A DNA stretch of 64,000 bases. Source: Carposina sasakii. Taxonomy: Eukaryota; Arthropoda; Insecta; Lepidoptera; Carposinidae. The translations under genes and the position numbers were made by a program. The notes below the pieces were generated by a model that saw only the letters and a program-made list of their open reading frames with translations, was not told the DNA's origin and ran no database searches. The stretch covers positions 8,005,501 through 8,069,500 of the forward strand of contig CP053159.1 in NCBI GenBank assembly GCA_014607495.2. The letters are read 5' to 3'. Positions within the stretch are counted from its first letter, which is position 1, and each line of letters begins with the position of its first letter. Shown piece by piece: positions 41,588 through 51,189 of the stretch.

Positions 41588-43433
41588 GGGGAAAGGTGTA
41601 CTAAATGATCCCTCGAGGTAAAATGATTCCCTTTAATCATGAATAAACTATAGTGCCATCTCGCTCGATCTATTTGCTGACGCCTTCCCCGTACCCAGAT
41701 CAGTAGCCCAGTGAAGTGTCATGGTGGTGCGACTACAAACCTTCGATTTATTGCGAAAAATAAAAAATCTGTGTGTTCAATCTAAGTTAAGCATAAAATC
41801 AATGCTTTATTGCTGAAATCGTTTTGTATATTTGTGAATGAAAGTGTTACTGGTGGTTCTTATGGATATTCAAGAATATTTCAAGCACGTTTTGATTATA
41901 CCACGGTTATGTTTTGAGGTTATGTTTGGACAATTTTTGTAAATTTTACATTTTTTAGTCGGTATAAAATGATCCCAGAAATCATTTTACCCCTAACATT
42001 TTGGCAATTTGAAAATTTATATCTGCGTTTAATACTTGTTACTTATTATTACATATACCTTTCTAAAAGGTTAACTGTGTGGTATGTGCATAAAAGAATG
42101 TGTCTACCATTGCTATCATAAATTATGTTGCACATACATGTTTGTTAACCTAAAAAAACAAAAAAAAAAACTAAGAGTCATGTATGTGTGTATGTGTCAT
42201 GTATATTTGTGAGGGTGTGCGTATTTGTATTTTATATATAACTAGAGTGAGTATATTTCAGGTAACCATCCTCGCTTGAATTAATTTACAGTCAGAATTA
42301 TAAAAACCAATCGTTCGCTATGCTGTCTTCTAAGCAAGTGTACACCTCTAATAAATCTTCATTAGCTTTACTGTATGTGAATTATGAAATCCAACCGTCT
42401 TCTGTGCAAGTAGTTACCCCCCCCCGTTAAATCGCTTTAAAACCCTAGCTTCTGAAATGATTTCGTCCCTAATTATGGTTACAAGATCTACACAATCCCA
42501 AGAGATTGGTATTGTTTCAATATCTACTTTAATTATTAGGTCTTCAGATTCATCTCCATCTTTTGGAGTATTTTTACCACATGACCTTCTTTGTCAAAAA
42601 TAGAAGGAGAAAAAAAATATAAATCTAAGGAAAAGAAAAATAGAGACATAATTTTAACTAGCACATCTTACAAAAACTATTTAGACGAGGAAATGTAGAA
42701 AAAAATGAAAAAGAAGAAAAACAAAGGTCACGTAAAAAATCTCCCTAAAAAAAAGTAAAAGAAAAGGAGTTGGTAAAGGAAAAGAAGTCAGTAAAGAAAA
42801 TGAAGTTGGTAAAGGAAAAGGAGTTTAGTAAAGGAAAGGCAGTTGGTAAAAGAAAAGGAGTTGGTAAAGGAAAAACGGGCAGTAAGAAAAAGCTACAAAA
42901 ACAAAGGAACACTTATGATTCCGAATCTTCCGAAGAGGATGCCGAGTGCATGTTCTGCACCGTTCCGAACCGTATTCAAAAGATGACATGGGAGAAGGTT
43001 GGGTCCGATACATGAAATGTTTTAAACGGGAACATGAAGCATGCGCTGGGCTCGATAGCGATGACGAAGAAGATTTTATATGTGACTTCTGCAGAGATCG
43101 TTTCGGAAATTTAAAGAAACAATTAAACTTCTAAATGATTACCTACATTATATTGATCATTATTTAGACTTGGAGTACAAAATGATCCCTGTGCCCCTTT
43201 GACCCGGCCCCAGGGATCGTTTTACACATCCTGGTGTACAAAATGATCCTTTAGTAGCCTTTTGGAAAATCTCTAACAAATCTGTAGATAATCAACCAAC
43301 TAAAAATAATCGTATGCAAGTATATCAGCATTTATATGATATATTCAAAGCTCATTCAATGTTTGTCTTAATTTAATATTTTGGATACAGTAAGCATTTT
43401 CCCTTAAGGGGATCATTATGTACACCTTTCCCC
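41588..43433 (+). mobile_element. pogo-like DNA transposon with TA duplication
   Basis: Left end GGGGAAAGGTGTACTAAATG and right end, reverse-complemented, GGGGAAAGGTGTACATAATG: about 25 bp of inverted repeat with few mismatches, flanked by TA at 41586-41587 and 43434-43435. Subterminal copies of AAAATGATCCC lie at 41623, 41966, 43180 and 43240, partly inverted, and may be transposase-binding sites. No DDE catalytic core was seen; only a C-terminal piece survives (see 42752-43134), so it is non-autonomous. Confidence 0.88.
42752..43134 (+). pseudogene. C-terminal remnant of a transposase with a PHD-like zinc finger
   Basis: A lysine-rich stretch (SKGKAVGKRKGVGKGKTG) and an acidic SESSEEDAE lead to a finger split by a frameshift near 42960. 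The first frame gives AECMFC; the next gives EPYSKDDMGEGWVRYMKCFK, then EHEACAG and DFICDFC. The spacing C-x2-C ... W-x3-C-x2-C ... H-x2-C ... C-x2-C is that of the PHD-like finger at the end of many insect pogo-type (DDE_1) transposases. The function in those proteins is not established to my knowledge. It lies inside the TIR-bounded element. Confidence 0.7.
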
Positions 43434-43618
43434 TACAACAGCCTATATGATTGAAAACTGCATCGAAATCGGTTCTGCCATTTCTGAGATTAGCGTGCAC
43501 AAACGCACAGACAAACCGACAAACAGACATAAATTCCAGAAATCATTATTTTGGGTACTATTGCGTTGATTTTTTTTTTCTCATATATCTTCCATGTACA
43601 GCAGACAGCGATCCGTTA

Positions 43619-44017
43619 TGGGGGGTTTACATGGGTCGATTTCCGCCATGCGGCTTATCACTTTACAAGTCGCCTGGGCACGCCGCATTGACCGTCCGTT
43701 TACACTGGTGACTAAAATCGCATGGAACTCGGCCATTTCCTTCGAAAATGTTGACCAGTATAGGCGTTTGCAGTAGTAGAACAACGTGCGCAAATTGGCG
43801 CGAAAACACCTCATGCGGCGGGCGATCGCCTGCAATTGATCGTTTACACAGTCGATTTTAGTCACCAACGCATGCAGCGGGGCGCTGCACGCCTTAAAGT
43901 TGGATGCCTACCAACTTTGGGGCTTGCGACTTTAGTCACCTGCGATCTAGCCAAATATCCATTTAGACGGTCGATTTTTGCCGTGCGGCCAAAGTCGTGC
44001 GGCTTTAGTCACCCGTG
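43619..44017. mobile_element. GC-rich insertion with TTA duplication (Harbinger-like MITE?)
   Basis: TTA flanks both sides (43616-43618 and 44018-44020), and removing the block restores the host repeat ATCCGTTACATTTTTATTAT. The ends, TGGGGGGTTTACATGGGTCG and TTTAGTCACCCGTG, are only weakly inverted. Words such as TTTAGTCACC and CGGTCGATTTT recur inside in both directions. A TTA duplication is usual for PIF/Harbinger elements. Confidence 0.65.
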
Positions 44018-44030
44018 TTACATTTTTATT

Positions 44031-44425
44031 ATAATGATTTTCGGTCGTCAACCAAGAGGAGATACCAAATCCCTGTCGTCAACGTTCCCGAAAACTATGG
44101 AATCATCTCATCATCACGATCATATTTTTACATGGAAGCTTACCTGGGAAGTGTCTGGTTCCCAAAATATTAGAATCCAAAGTTGAGTAAATAGACTGCG
44201 TTTTTCTGCATAAATGCACATAGATGCGCGTAGCAAGATTTTTTCACGAGAAATAATTAATATCTGTCCATGTAAAAACTAGCATAAACACTGGACACTA
44301 TAAAATTTCGCCCGACGAAGCAATAAAAAAAAAATCTAAAAAAATTAAATTTTTTCCCAGCATTATTTGATGTATAGAGTAGGTACGTACCCTTTGTTAA
44401 GGGTGGCAACGAAAAAACACCTGTA
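44031..44425 (-). mobile_element. ~350-bp MITE (TACAGGRTGTTTTTT family), copy 4
   Basis: GATTTTCGGTCGTCAACC, GTCAACGTTCCCGAAAACTA, GAGTAAATAGACTGCGTTTT, and right end AACGAAAAAACACCTGTA. It joins the last bases of the dispersed repeat at 44030, making a third layer of the nest. An extra duplication of the GGTCGTCAAC word lies at its left end. Confidence 0.85.
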
Positions 44426-45317
44426 TGTGTAGAAGAAGATAGATCGATTATGCGTTTTTTAAACTGTGAGTTAGTGCAAAGCATTCATTATTAGTGAAAA
44501 TCTATCTATAGGTATAGTCCTGATTTCAGAATAAGCCTTTATTGTCCACTAACTTATTTTTTCCGTGATGATGTTTACCTACCTAAATGTTAGTTGTGTG
44601 TGCAGCTCTTCGATTTTACCACCAGTAGTCTTTTTTCCTACAGTCCATAAAATAATAATCTCTGAACCAAATTTATTTTGGTAGTTTCGGGGCGTGAAAG
44701 CGCGACAGACAGACAGATAGTTATTTTGGCATTGTTGTAGACAAAAGATGATCACAGAAAATCATACACACATAGTAACTACACATTGCGCCATCATATT
44801 GCGGAACTATACGGTGAAACGCACTCTAGAAGCTGAGACTAGAGGGATGGTAGGTACTCACCCACCCTACGGGTAGGTAACTTTAGGTACTACTCAGTAC
44901 CTAATTAATTACGTAAGTAAATGGCTCAAATGAGTCGTCGTTAGGTAGGTAGGTACGCTATTTTCATAATAGGTGCCTAGTTATGTTACTAATCGTAAAA
45001 ACCCTTGTACCTACCAGCATGCATTAATACGTAGATAGGTACTTACCTACCTATTACTTAATAATCAGCAAAATCAAGTTATCGTAATTATTTAACGAGA
45101 ATTTAAATACCTTTGATGCGTTGTTTGCCGTAGATCATTTACCTACATACCTATGTACTTATTATAACGGTGTGTTTTGTTTAGAACATTCTAATGGGTA
45201 TACATAGCTGGTTAATATCTTGATCATAGCCTTTAACAGTACAGTTATTTAACAATACTGTAAGTTCTTACCATATTTAGTTTAGAAGCGTAGTGAAGTT
45301 ACGAGTAAGTGGTTAAA
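44426..45317. other. intergenic stretch upstream of the Kazal gene
   Basis: Rich in TAGGTA/TACCTA words (44930-45180), which are frequent in this genome. No gene was found. The promoter of the gene at 45318 should lie here, but I cannot place a TATA box with confidence. Confidence 0.4.
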
Positions 45318-48300
45318 ATGAGTGTTAAATTACGAGTATTCGTGGCGATTTTAGTAGGTAAGTAAATTAAGTTTGTCATGTATCTACTTATCTTTCTACT
45401 ATGCAGGTAGGCAGTGCTTGTGGTAAAAATGTTTTTGATATTTTCTAAGTTAGCCTATCTACTCTTTGTTTAACTTTTATTCTGTAAAGATTTTAGAGTT
45501 TTAGCATTTCTAGATATCCACCTACAGAAGGATGGTTTTGAAAACTGCTAATCTTGTTAACAAGGTTTAGAAAGTACCTAGGCATTATCATATCTGTGGA
45601 GGTGGAGTTATCTTAATAATCTCATGTTTGCCTACCTATATATTTGATTATTTTAATAAGATTAATATGAAGATATATATTTTGCTATTAAATGTCGTGG
45701 TTAACAGGTTGCTTAACTTTACACAGTTTATAAGTAAGGCCCTAAATTCCTCCATGCTCTAACTTTATGTCTAAGTACTAGTAGGTATTTAGGAACGATG
45801 TTGTTATATTACTGTTAAGTTAGATCTAATACATAATTAGTTACCTAACTTTGCGCCAAAGTTTGCATAGTTCTCAGATCTGTGGGTGGGGTGCCTATAG
45901 TGATTAGTTGTTAAATAATTTAAGTTAAATAATAAGTGTGTGTAGTTAGGTATTTAACCTAACTACATACACTTACTTTATTTTGTACCAATATGATTCC
46001 AGTTCTAGCACCCGCCTGGAAAGCCGCGGCAGTTAAGCTACATGATGCAAGCCTGACTAAAAAAATAAATGATGATGTGCCGGTCGATTCTAGATTTTTC
46101 AACCTTGGAGGCATCCTTAATAATTTGTTTCCTAATTTCAACCCTGGACCTCAAGGAGGCAATCAATTGAATCAATTCCAACCGGGTATTTCTAGTCAGG
46201 TAAAATATAGGTACCTTTACCTAGTGGCATGCTTTGGACTTTGGAGTAGCCCTGTATCAAAATTAGTTGGGGGCCCAAATGGGAAAAGAAGGGCAAATGA
46301 AGGAAGGAACACACGTTAGGGGCCTCTCTAGCCGGCCCCCTGATTACGTAACTTGCAATAGCAAAGCCGAAGCAGCGCGACCGCGATAATTGAGTGTGCG
46401 TGCGCGCAACGAGCGCTCGGCGTCCTCTATTGCAAATTCGGTAATCAGAGGGCAGGGGCCCGTATCATTGATAGTCACGCCCTATTAACAATCTATCATT
46501 TGACATGCATTTTCGATGAGATGACTTAAGTATAAAGTTTAAATTTGAATATATACTTTGCAGAATCCTCAATATCCAGGAAACAACTGGCAACCAGGCC
46601 ATCCGCAAAACCTATACCCAGATAGTCAATATCCCGGTGGCAACCAAAAACCAAATCAGAGACCAGACTTAACACCAGATGATTTGTATTACTTACAGCA
46701 TCGCCCAGGAAATTTCCCTGGTCAAGGAGGTCTTAATAATGGAGATCAATATAATAGACCAGACAACACGTATAATAGACCCGGCAATCAGTACAATAGG
46801 CCAGATAATCAATACAATAAGCCAGATGATCAATACAACAGGCCGGAAGATCAATACAATAGGCCAGATAATCAATACAATAAGCCAGATGATCAATACA
46901 ACAGGCCAGAAGATCAATACAATAGGCCAGATAATCAATACAATAAGCCAGATGATCAATACAACAGACCAGAAGATCAATACAATAGACCAGATCAACA
47001 AAACGGAGGAACACTGGACGATATTGTTCCTCCGTCAAGTAAATACCCTCAGAATGGTCAGGCAGACTTTGGTAGTCAGTTTCCGGAAAACAACGAGGCA
47101 GACACACAGCAAGTGGATCAGAAAAGTACCGTGAGTCCTGATGAACTTGCCAATATTTTCGGAATTTCATTTACACCGACCACAACCCCAGCTGGGCAGA
47201 TTGTGTTTAGCACAACGTAAGTTTAAAAAGTTTTATTTCGGTACGACGTAAAGTTTAGACGCGGTCTCGTAATAACACCGGCTAAGTTGTTGCACTGGTA
47301 AACTTGTTTAAAGTTTTCAATTGGGATGTTGTTGATGTCAATAGGTAGGTATATTGTTGTAGGTGCAATTGTACAAAGGTCTACAAGTATATATCTAGAT
47401 CTTACTTAAATATACATGGGCGTATCCTGAACCTCCTATATTATAGGTACCCTCCACCTATCTAGTATCCTCCAACAGATATAATGGCACGAAGCATATT
47501 CTTGTTCTACAGAGGTTTACCGGTAGGGGTCGAAGCGGCTTCGACCCCTACCGGTGATGTGATTATATCTATGGCCCCTACCAGTACACCTCTGTAGATT
47601 GTATTTTATAGCATTACGCTTCGTCGAAGCTATAAAATATCCCACTGCAAACCAATACACGTTTTAGAGTTGTTATTTTTTTAAGATTGTATGAATATTC
47701 TTGTAATAAGTAAGCATTTTAACCCTAAAATAGATTTCTTCCCGATCCGGAGTTCCGGAAAGAAAACTAAGCAACAAAATATATCTTTTTCAGTACTGAG
47801 GATCCATCTCAAAGGCAGTGTGTCCAGGACTGCCAGTCTACTTCAGAATACAGTCCAGTGTGCGGATCAAACAATGTCACATATTTCAATGCCGGAAAAT
47901 TTATGTGCGCTCGCAACTGTGGGATTAGTAAGTATCTTTACCTATAGGTATATATTTACGAACACGTAAAAGACGTGCACGTTAAAGTTCCCGATGTCTA
48001 TCAATCAATCCTAAAATGATCTATTTTCATTATGTCTCTCTGTTTTATCCTGTTTGTCTCTTGTGATCTGTTATTTTCTCTGTGTAAGTTTGAAACACAA
48101 AGTTTGAAACTAGAAATCACATGTTTAATTTTCAAGATTAGGTATATTATGAGTTGTTTAGTTAGGAATTTCTCCATATTATCTGGAAAAGTTAACTTGT
48201 GATTTCGACTCTCAAACTTTGTGGATAGGTTTTTTTGATATCACTACATATTATAAAACAAAGTCGCTTGCCGCTGTCTGTCCGTCCCTATGTATGCTTA

Positions 48301-48589
48301 GATCTTTCAAACTAGGGAATGGATTTTGATGCGGTTTTTTGCCGGGGCGGGTATACACAATATAAGTTAAATACTTTTAAATACCTTCTGTATGTGATGA
48401 ATGATGTAGCATAGAATGAAATGAATAACGATTTTTTTACTGATTTAATTATAACAAGTCAATGAACATGTACACTACATACTTACCTATACTTAGTTTT
48501 GTTTTTTTTTTACAGATGTTTTTGTGACTAGAAAAGGCAGATGCACGCAGACCTCGCACCCATTTATTCACCGCAGTGACGACTATTAA
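45318..48589 (+). CDS. secreted heptad-repeat protein with C-terminal Kazal-like domain
   Basis: Five exons: 45318-45357, 46003-46199, 46564-47216, 47794-47927 and 48516-48589, joining in frame to 365 residues. Residues 1-23 (MSVKLRVFVAILVVLAPAWK then AAA) form a signal peptide split by intron 1. Residues 55-137 are rich in N, P, Q and G. Residues 139-225 are tandem heptapeptides of the form N/D-Q-Y-N-R/K-P-D/E, with three near-identical 21-residue blocks at 160-222. An acidic spacer follows, then a Kazal-type domain at 306-351 with cysteines 306, 310, 320, 335, 339 and 351 and the SPVCGSNNVTYFN signature. Kazal domains inhibit serine proteases outside the cell; the C4-C5 spacing is atypical but common in insect members. 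The repeat region is hydrophilic and presumably disordered. A role in silk, cuticle, or mucus-like matrices is only a guess. The first exon is tiny, and the start is fixed by the signal peptide. Confidence 0.88.
46335..46453. mobile_element. GC-rich MITE with CCCCCTGATTAC ends, copy 3
   Basis: GGCCCCCTGATTACGTAAC at the left and CGGTAATCAGAGGGCAGGGG at the right are inverted. GCAATAGCAAAGCCGAAGCA matches copies 1 and 2. It lies in intron 2 of the Kazal gene, about 110 bp before exon 3. Confidence 0.82.
46804..46992 (+). repeat. coding minisatellite, three 63-bp units
   Basis: Units 46804-46866, 46867-46929 and 46930-46992 differ at only a few positions, mostly silent (GGCCGG/GGCCAG/GACCAG). 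Each encodes three heptapeptides. The flanks hold more diverged single heptads. It lies within exon 3 and the unit length keeps the frame. Confidence 0.93.
47519..47555. repeat. perfect 18-bp palindrome in an intron
   Basis: Arms ACCGGTAGGGGTCGAAGC and GCTTCGACCCCTACCGGT are separated by one base. Around it, TACAGAGG (47509) pairs with CCTCTGTA (47590), and ATTTTATAGC with GCTATAAAAT (47604-47637), so the whole of 47480-47640 is a nested inverted structure. It lies in intron 3 of the Kazal gene. Confidence 0.9.
48102..48237. mobile_element. fragment of the TACAGGGTGTAAC palindromic MITE
   Basis: GAAATCACATGTTTAATTTT, ATTTCTCCATATTATCTGG and CTCAAACTTTGTGGATAGG match the inner part of 8330-8465. 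Both termini are lost. Intron 4 of the Kazal gene. Confidence 0.72.
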
Positions 48590-48615
48590 CATTTTGTACG
48601 TAATTTGATTGACTA

Positions 48616-48621
48616 AATAAA
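48616..48621 (+). terminator. polyadenylation signal of the Kazal-domain gene
   Basis: AATAAA 27 nt after the TAA stop (48587-48589) and 22 bp before the edge of the piggyBac element. Confidence 0.6.
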
Positions 48622-48642
48622 TTCCAAATTAACTTCGCTTAA

Positions 48643-50926
48643 CACGCTCGGCGCCAGTGTATCAAAAATGATACACAGTGTAAAACACTTGTGTATCATT
48701 TTTGCACACACGACCCTGACCATTCATTAGCTTGTGTATCACTAATGTGCACGTTTTCTATACATTTTATATGAAGAAAATGTAGCTCTGGCCCAGGCGG
48801 TTGTTTTGGTGGTTTTGGGTTGAGGATCGAATAAAAAGTTTTTGAATAAAATGAAAATATAAAAATAAAACATTTAGGAATGTATTTGAATATTTTTTTA
48901 TTACGAAAAAAAAAAACAAATTAAACTGGTTTCTTACTTATTCTAAGCAGCCTTTCTTTTATTTTTAGTGGCATAAATTGAAGCAATTTTGACAAAAAAA
49001 ACATCACAAATGGAGCATTTTGTTTGTTGATCTGTGATGCTCTAATTGTTTTGCCGTCCACAGCTATTCCTTTTCTTTCATATTTTTTGTAGCACTCTGA
49101 ACATCGTCCACATACCATTTTATCCCCGACTTTATTTTTTATCAGTGATGTTTTTCAATAATTACAGGTCTTCTCGAAGTTGTAGGTCCTGAATCTTCTC
49201 CAAATATATCAGATTTTTTCTCCAGCATTTCTGTAATAATTTGCTCGCGAAATTCTCTGATTGTTAGTTTCTTGCCAGTTGTGTTTTGATTATACAGAAA
49301 GTATGCATTTACCACGGAGGTTCCCCATAGTATTTCAAAGAAAAGCTTGCGGTACCATTTAGTACAGCGTCGCAAAGCAGAACTATAGGTAGCCATCTGG
49401 TCACTGATATCTATCGAAGACTTGCCATTATTATAATCTACAATACATTCTGGCTTCATTATTGGGGGCCTTTTATTACTTCGGGTCATGACGGTCTTCA
49501 GAGCAGACGTTTTAGTGGATAACATTCTTACGTCCATCATCATATCATGCCATTTTAGGACTACAATGCCGTCTTTGGTCTGTTTTGCACACATCTCACC
49601 TCTTTTGAGTTTCATTGCCATGACATCTTTTGGAAGATGTTTTCTATTGGCCCTGAGCGTTCCCACAAGATGCGTCCTTCTGCGTCTCAGCCGATAAGCA
49701 AGAGGTACACTAGTATAGTAATTATCTGTGTACATAGTTCTCCCTTCGTCTAAAAGACCTTCTGCCAGTGACATAACAGTTTTTTCAGAGACTTCAGTCT
49801 CTTTGTTCTTGGATTTACCGCAATATATAATGAAATTCCATGTATATCCCATTTTTGTACAAAGTTTGAACACCTTGATCCCATATTTGGCTGCTTTATT
49901 GGGTATATACTGACGGAATATAAGTCGTCCTCTCCAAGGAATGAGAGATTCGTCCACACAAATTTTTTCACCTGGAATGTAAGCTTTCTGGAAGTTTTCA
50001 ATAAATTTATCAACCATTGTTGATCCTGATTTAGCATAATCGTTTGCATCGGCTTCAGTATTATCAAAAAAGTGTATATACTTTAGTAACAATTCGAATT
50101 TCTTGGTATTACTTTTCGTGCAAGTGGGATTCCGTATAGTTTGTGAGTCATCCAATAGTGTTTTATAGACGGTAGTTAGACCCAATAGAGCAAGGAATTT
50201 TACCATTTCATCTACAGTTACGGGGTACCAATTTCTAGAACGTGTCTGGGGCATGGTATCCGTAGCAAACAACTCTGCTACGTGGCATATAGATTAGTTT
50301 GATCAACTATCTGTTGAATTATGTCATTAGTCAAGAATAACTAAAAATAAACCAGTGGTTTTGCTTGAGCCATCATTCCAGCATAGATATCTTTCATGCC
50401 AGAAGTCTTTGTATTGAAGAATACACGGTACCATGTACTCTATCGGATCAGGATCGGCATGTGATGGCATTTCCCATTAAATTTTTTCTAATTTGTCTTT
50501 GATCCATTCAGCTTCTGATATTTCGGAGGATGTGGTTCCTGAGCGACTTGGAATATCAGCTTCTGAAGAAGAAGCCTCTGGAGCCACCGAACGCTCGGTC
50601 CTTTGCATTCTACGCCCTTGTACCTCAGGAATATCAGCATCTGAAGATAAAGCCTCTACAATTAAAGCGTTTTGATTTCTTGGAGTTCTACGTCTTTGCA
50701 CTTCAAGCAATGATGGTAACCTTTCATCCGAAAATGTGGATGTTCTTCTTGAAGAAAGAGGGGGATTCCAAGCGTCATCCTCTGAATTTGTCTCACTTTC
50801 AACTTCTTCTTCATATTCTAACCTATCCATCGGATTTGATAAAACTTGGCAACTACGTAGAATCAAAATAACAAGGGCTATTCTATACTCAGATGAAATT
50901 TTATGTATGATTTCCATCTAGGGTTT
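48643..50926 (-). mobile_element. piggyBac-family transposon, transposase broken
   Basis: The minus strand encodes a piggyBac transposase. An acidic N terminus (50917-50477) ends at an in-frame TAA. A short block at 50476-50285 (NDIIQQIVDQTNLYA) carries stops and frame changes. The main DDE part at 50272-49142 is open (RNWYPVTVDEMVKFLALLG, DESLIPWRGRL, MYTDNYYTS, and SIDISDQMATY with the late D). A C-terminal cysteine-rich end at 49135-48940 (CGRCSECYKKYERKG, then shifted KCSIC) follows in another frame. The first residue of the main block is a TTG codon, not a start. At 48639 TTAA is followed by CACGCTCGGCGCCAG and the inverted GTGTATCAAAAATGATACAC, which I take as one element end with its TTAA target. 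The other end, perhaps CCCTAG at 50926-50921, lacks TTAA. Cut-and-paste function is lost. Confidence 0.87.
49142..50272 (-). pseudogene. piggyBac transposase, central DDE_Tnp_1_7 part
   Basis: An uninterrupted 376-codon piece of the transposase. Candidate catalytic aspartates are in the block CVDESLIPWRGR, in MYTDNYYTS and in IDISDQM; all three are present. It lacks its own ATG near the start, and the N-terminal and zinc-finger parts are in other frames, so a full enzyme cannot be made from this copy. Confidence 0.85.
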
Positions 50927-50929
50927 GCC

Positions 50930-51115
50930 CTCCACCGGGCCCATCCTCCGCTGACCCTCGGATCTGCCGACTCATGATCACGAACACAAACCTCTACAGT
51001 CGCAACGAGAAGCCAGATCCAAGCACCTAGCATGCAAATATACATAGCTACTAATCCGAAAATATCAATTAATTTCACCAACACCCGTGGCATCTTCAGG
51101 ATTTTCCACCAACTG
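50930..51115 (-). repeat. dispersed repeat fragment (CAGATCCGAGGGTCAG)
   Basis: On the minus strand GATGCCACGGGTGTTGGTGA, TTGCATGCTAGGTGCT and GCAGATCCGAGGGTCAGCGG match 10567-10745. This explains the tempting 71-codon open frame that starts at 51093. Confidence 0.65.
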
Positions 51116-51189
51116 TGTCAATCCGACCATCACATATTATTGAATTACAAGTCACCCAGAAAAAAAGGAGATAAATTTTATACGGCTCT

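Larger units (their letters stand above)
41483..44030 (+). repeat. dispersed GTGGACGCCCGCGAC repeat, copy 7, split by two insertions
   Basis: Its parts are 41483-41587 (CTAGTGGACGCCCGCGACT, CGGGATAAAAAGTAG), 43434-43618 (CCTATATGATTGAAAACTGC, GAGATTAGCGTGCACAAACG, CATGTACAGCAGACAGCGAT) and 44018-44030 (TTACATTTTTATTATA). Comparison with the uninterrupted copy at 52516-52840 shows the order is kept and defines both insertion points. Confidence 0.85.

Noticed and set aside
44930..45180. TAGGTAGGTA tracts as telomeric repeats
   Set aside because: The insect telomere repeat is TTAGG; these TAGG/TACC words are short, irregular and interspersed.
46693..47170. Long alternative-frame and antisense frames in the Kazal gene repeat exon
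   Set aside because: They arise from the stop-free 63-bp repeat; the annotated frame alone joins the signal peptide and Kazal exons through proper splice sites.
50878..51093. 71-codon minus-strand frame starting at a good ATG with a hydrophobic segment (GLVAMYICMLGAWIWLLVATV)
   Set aside because: The DNA matches the dispersed repeat at 10567-10745, so the membrane-like frame is part of a repeat rather than a gene.
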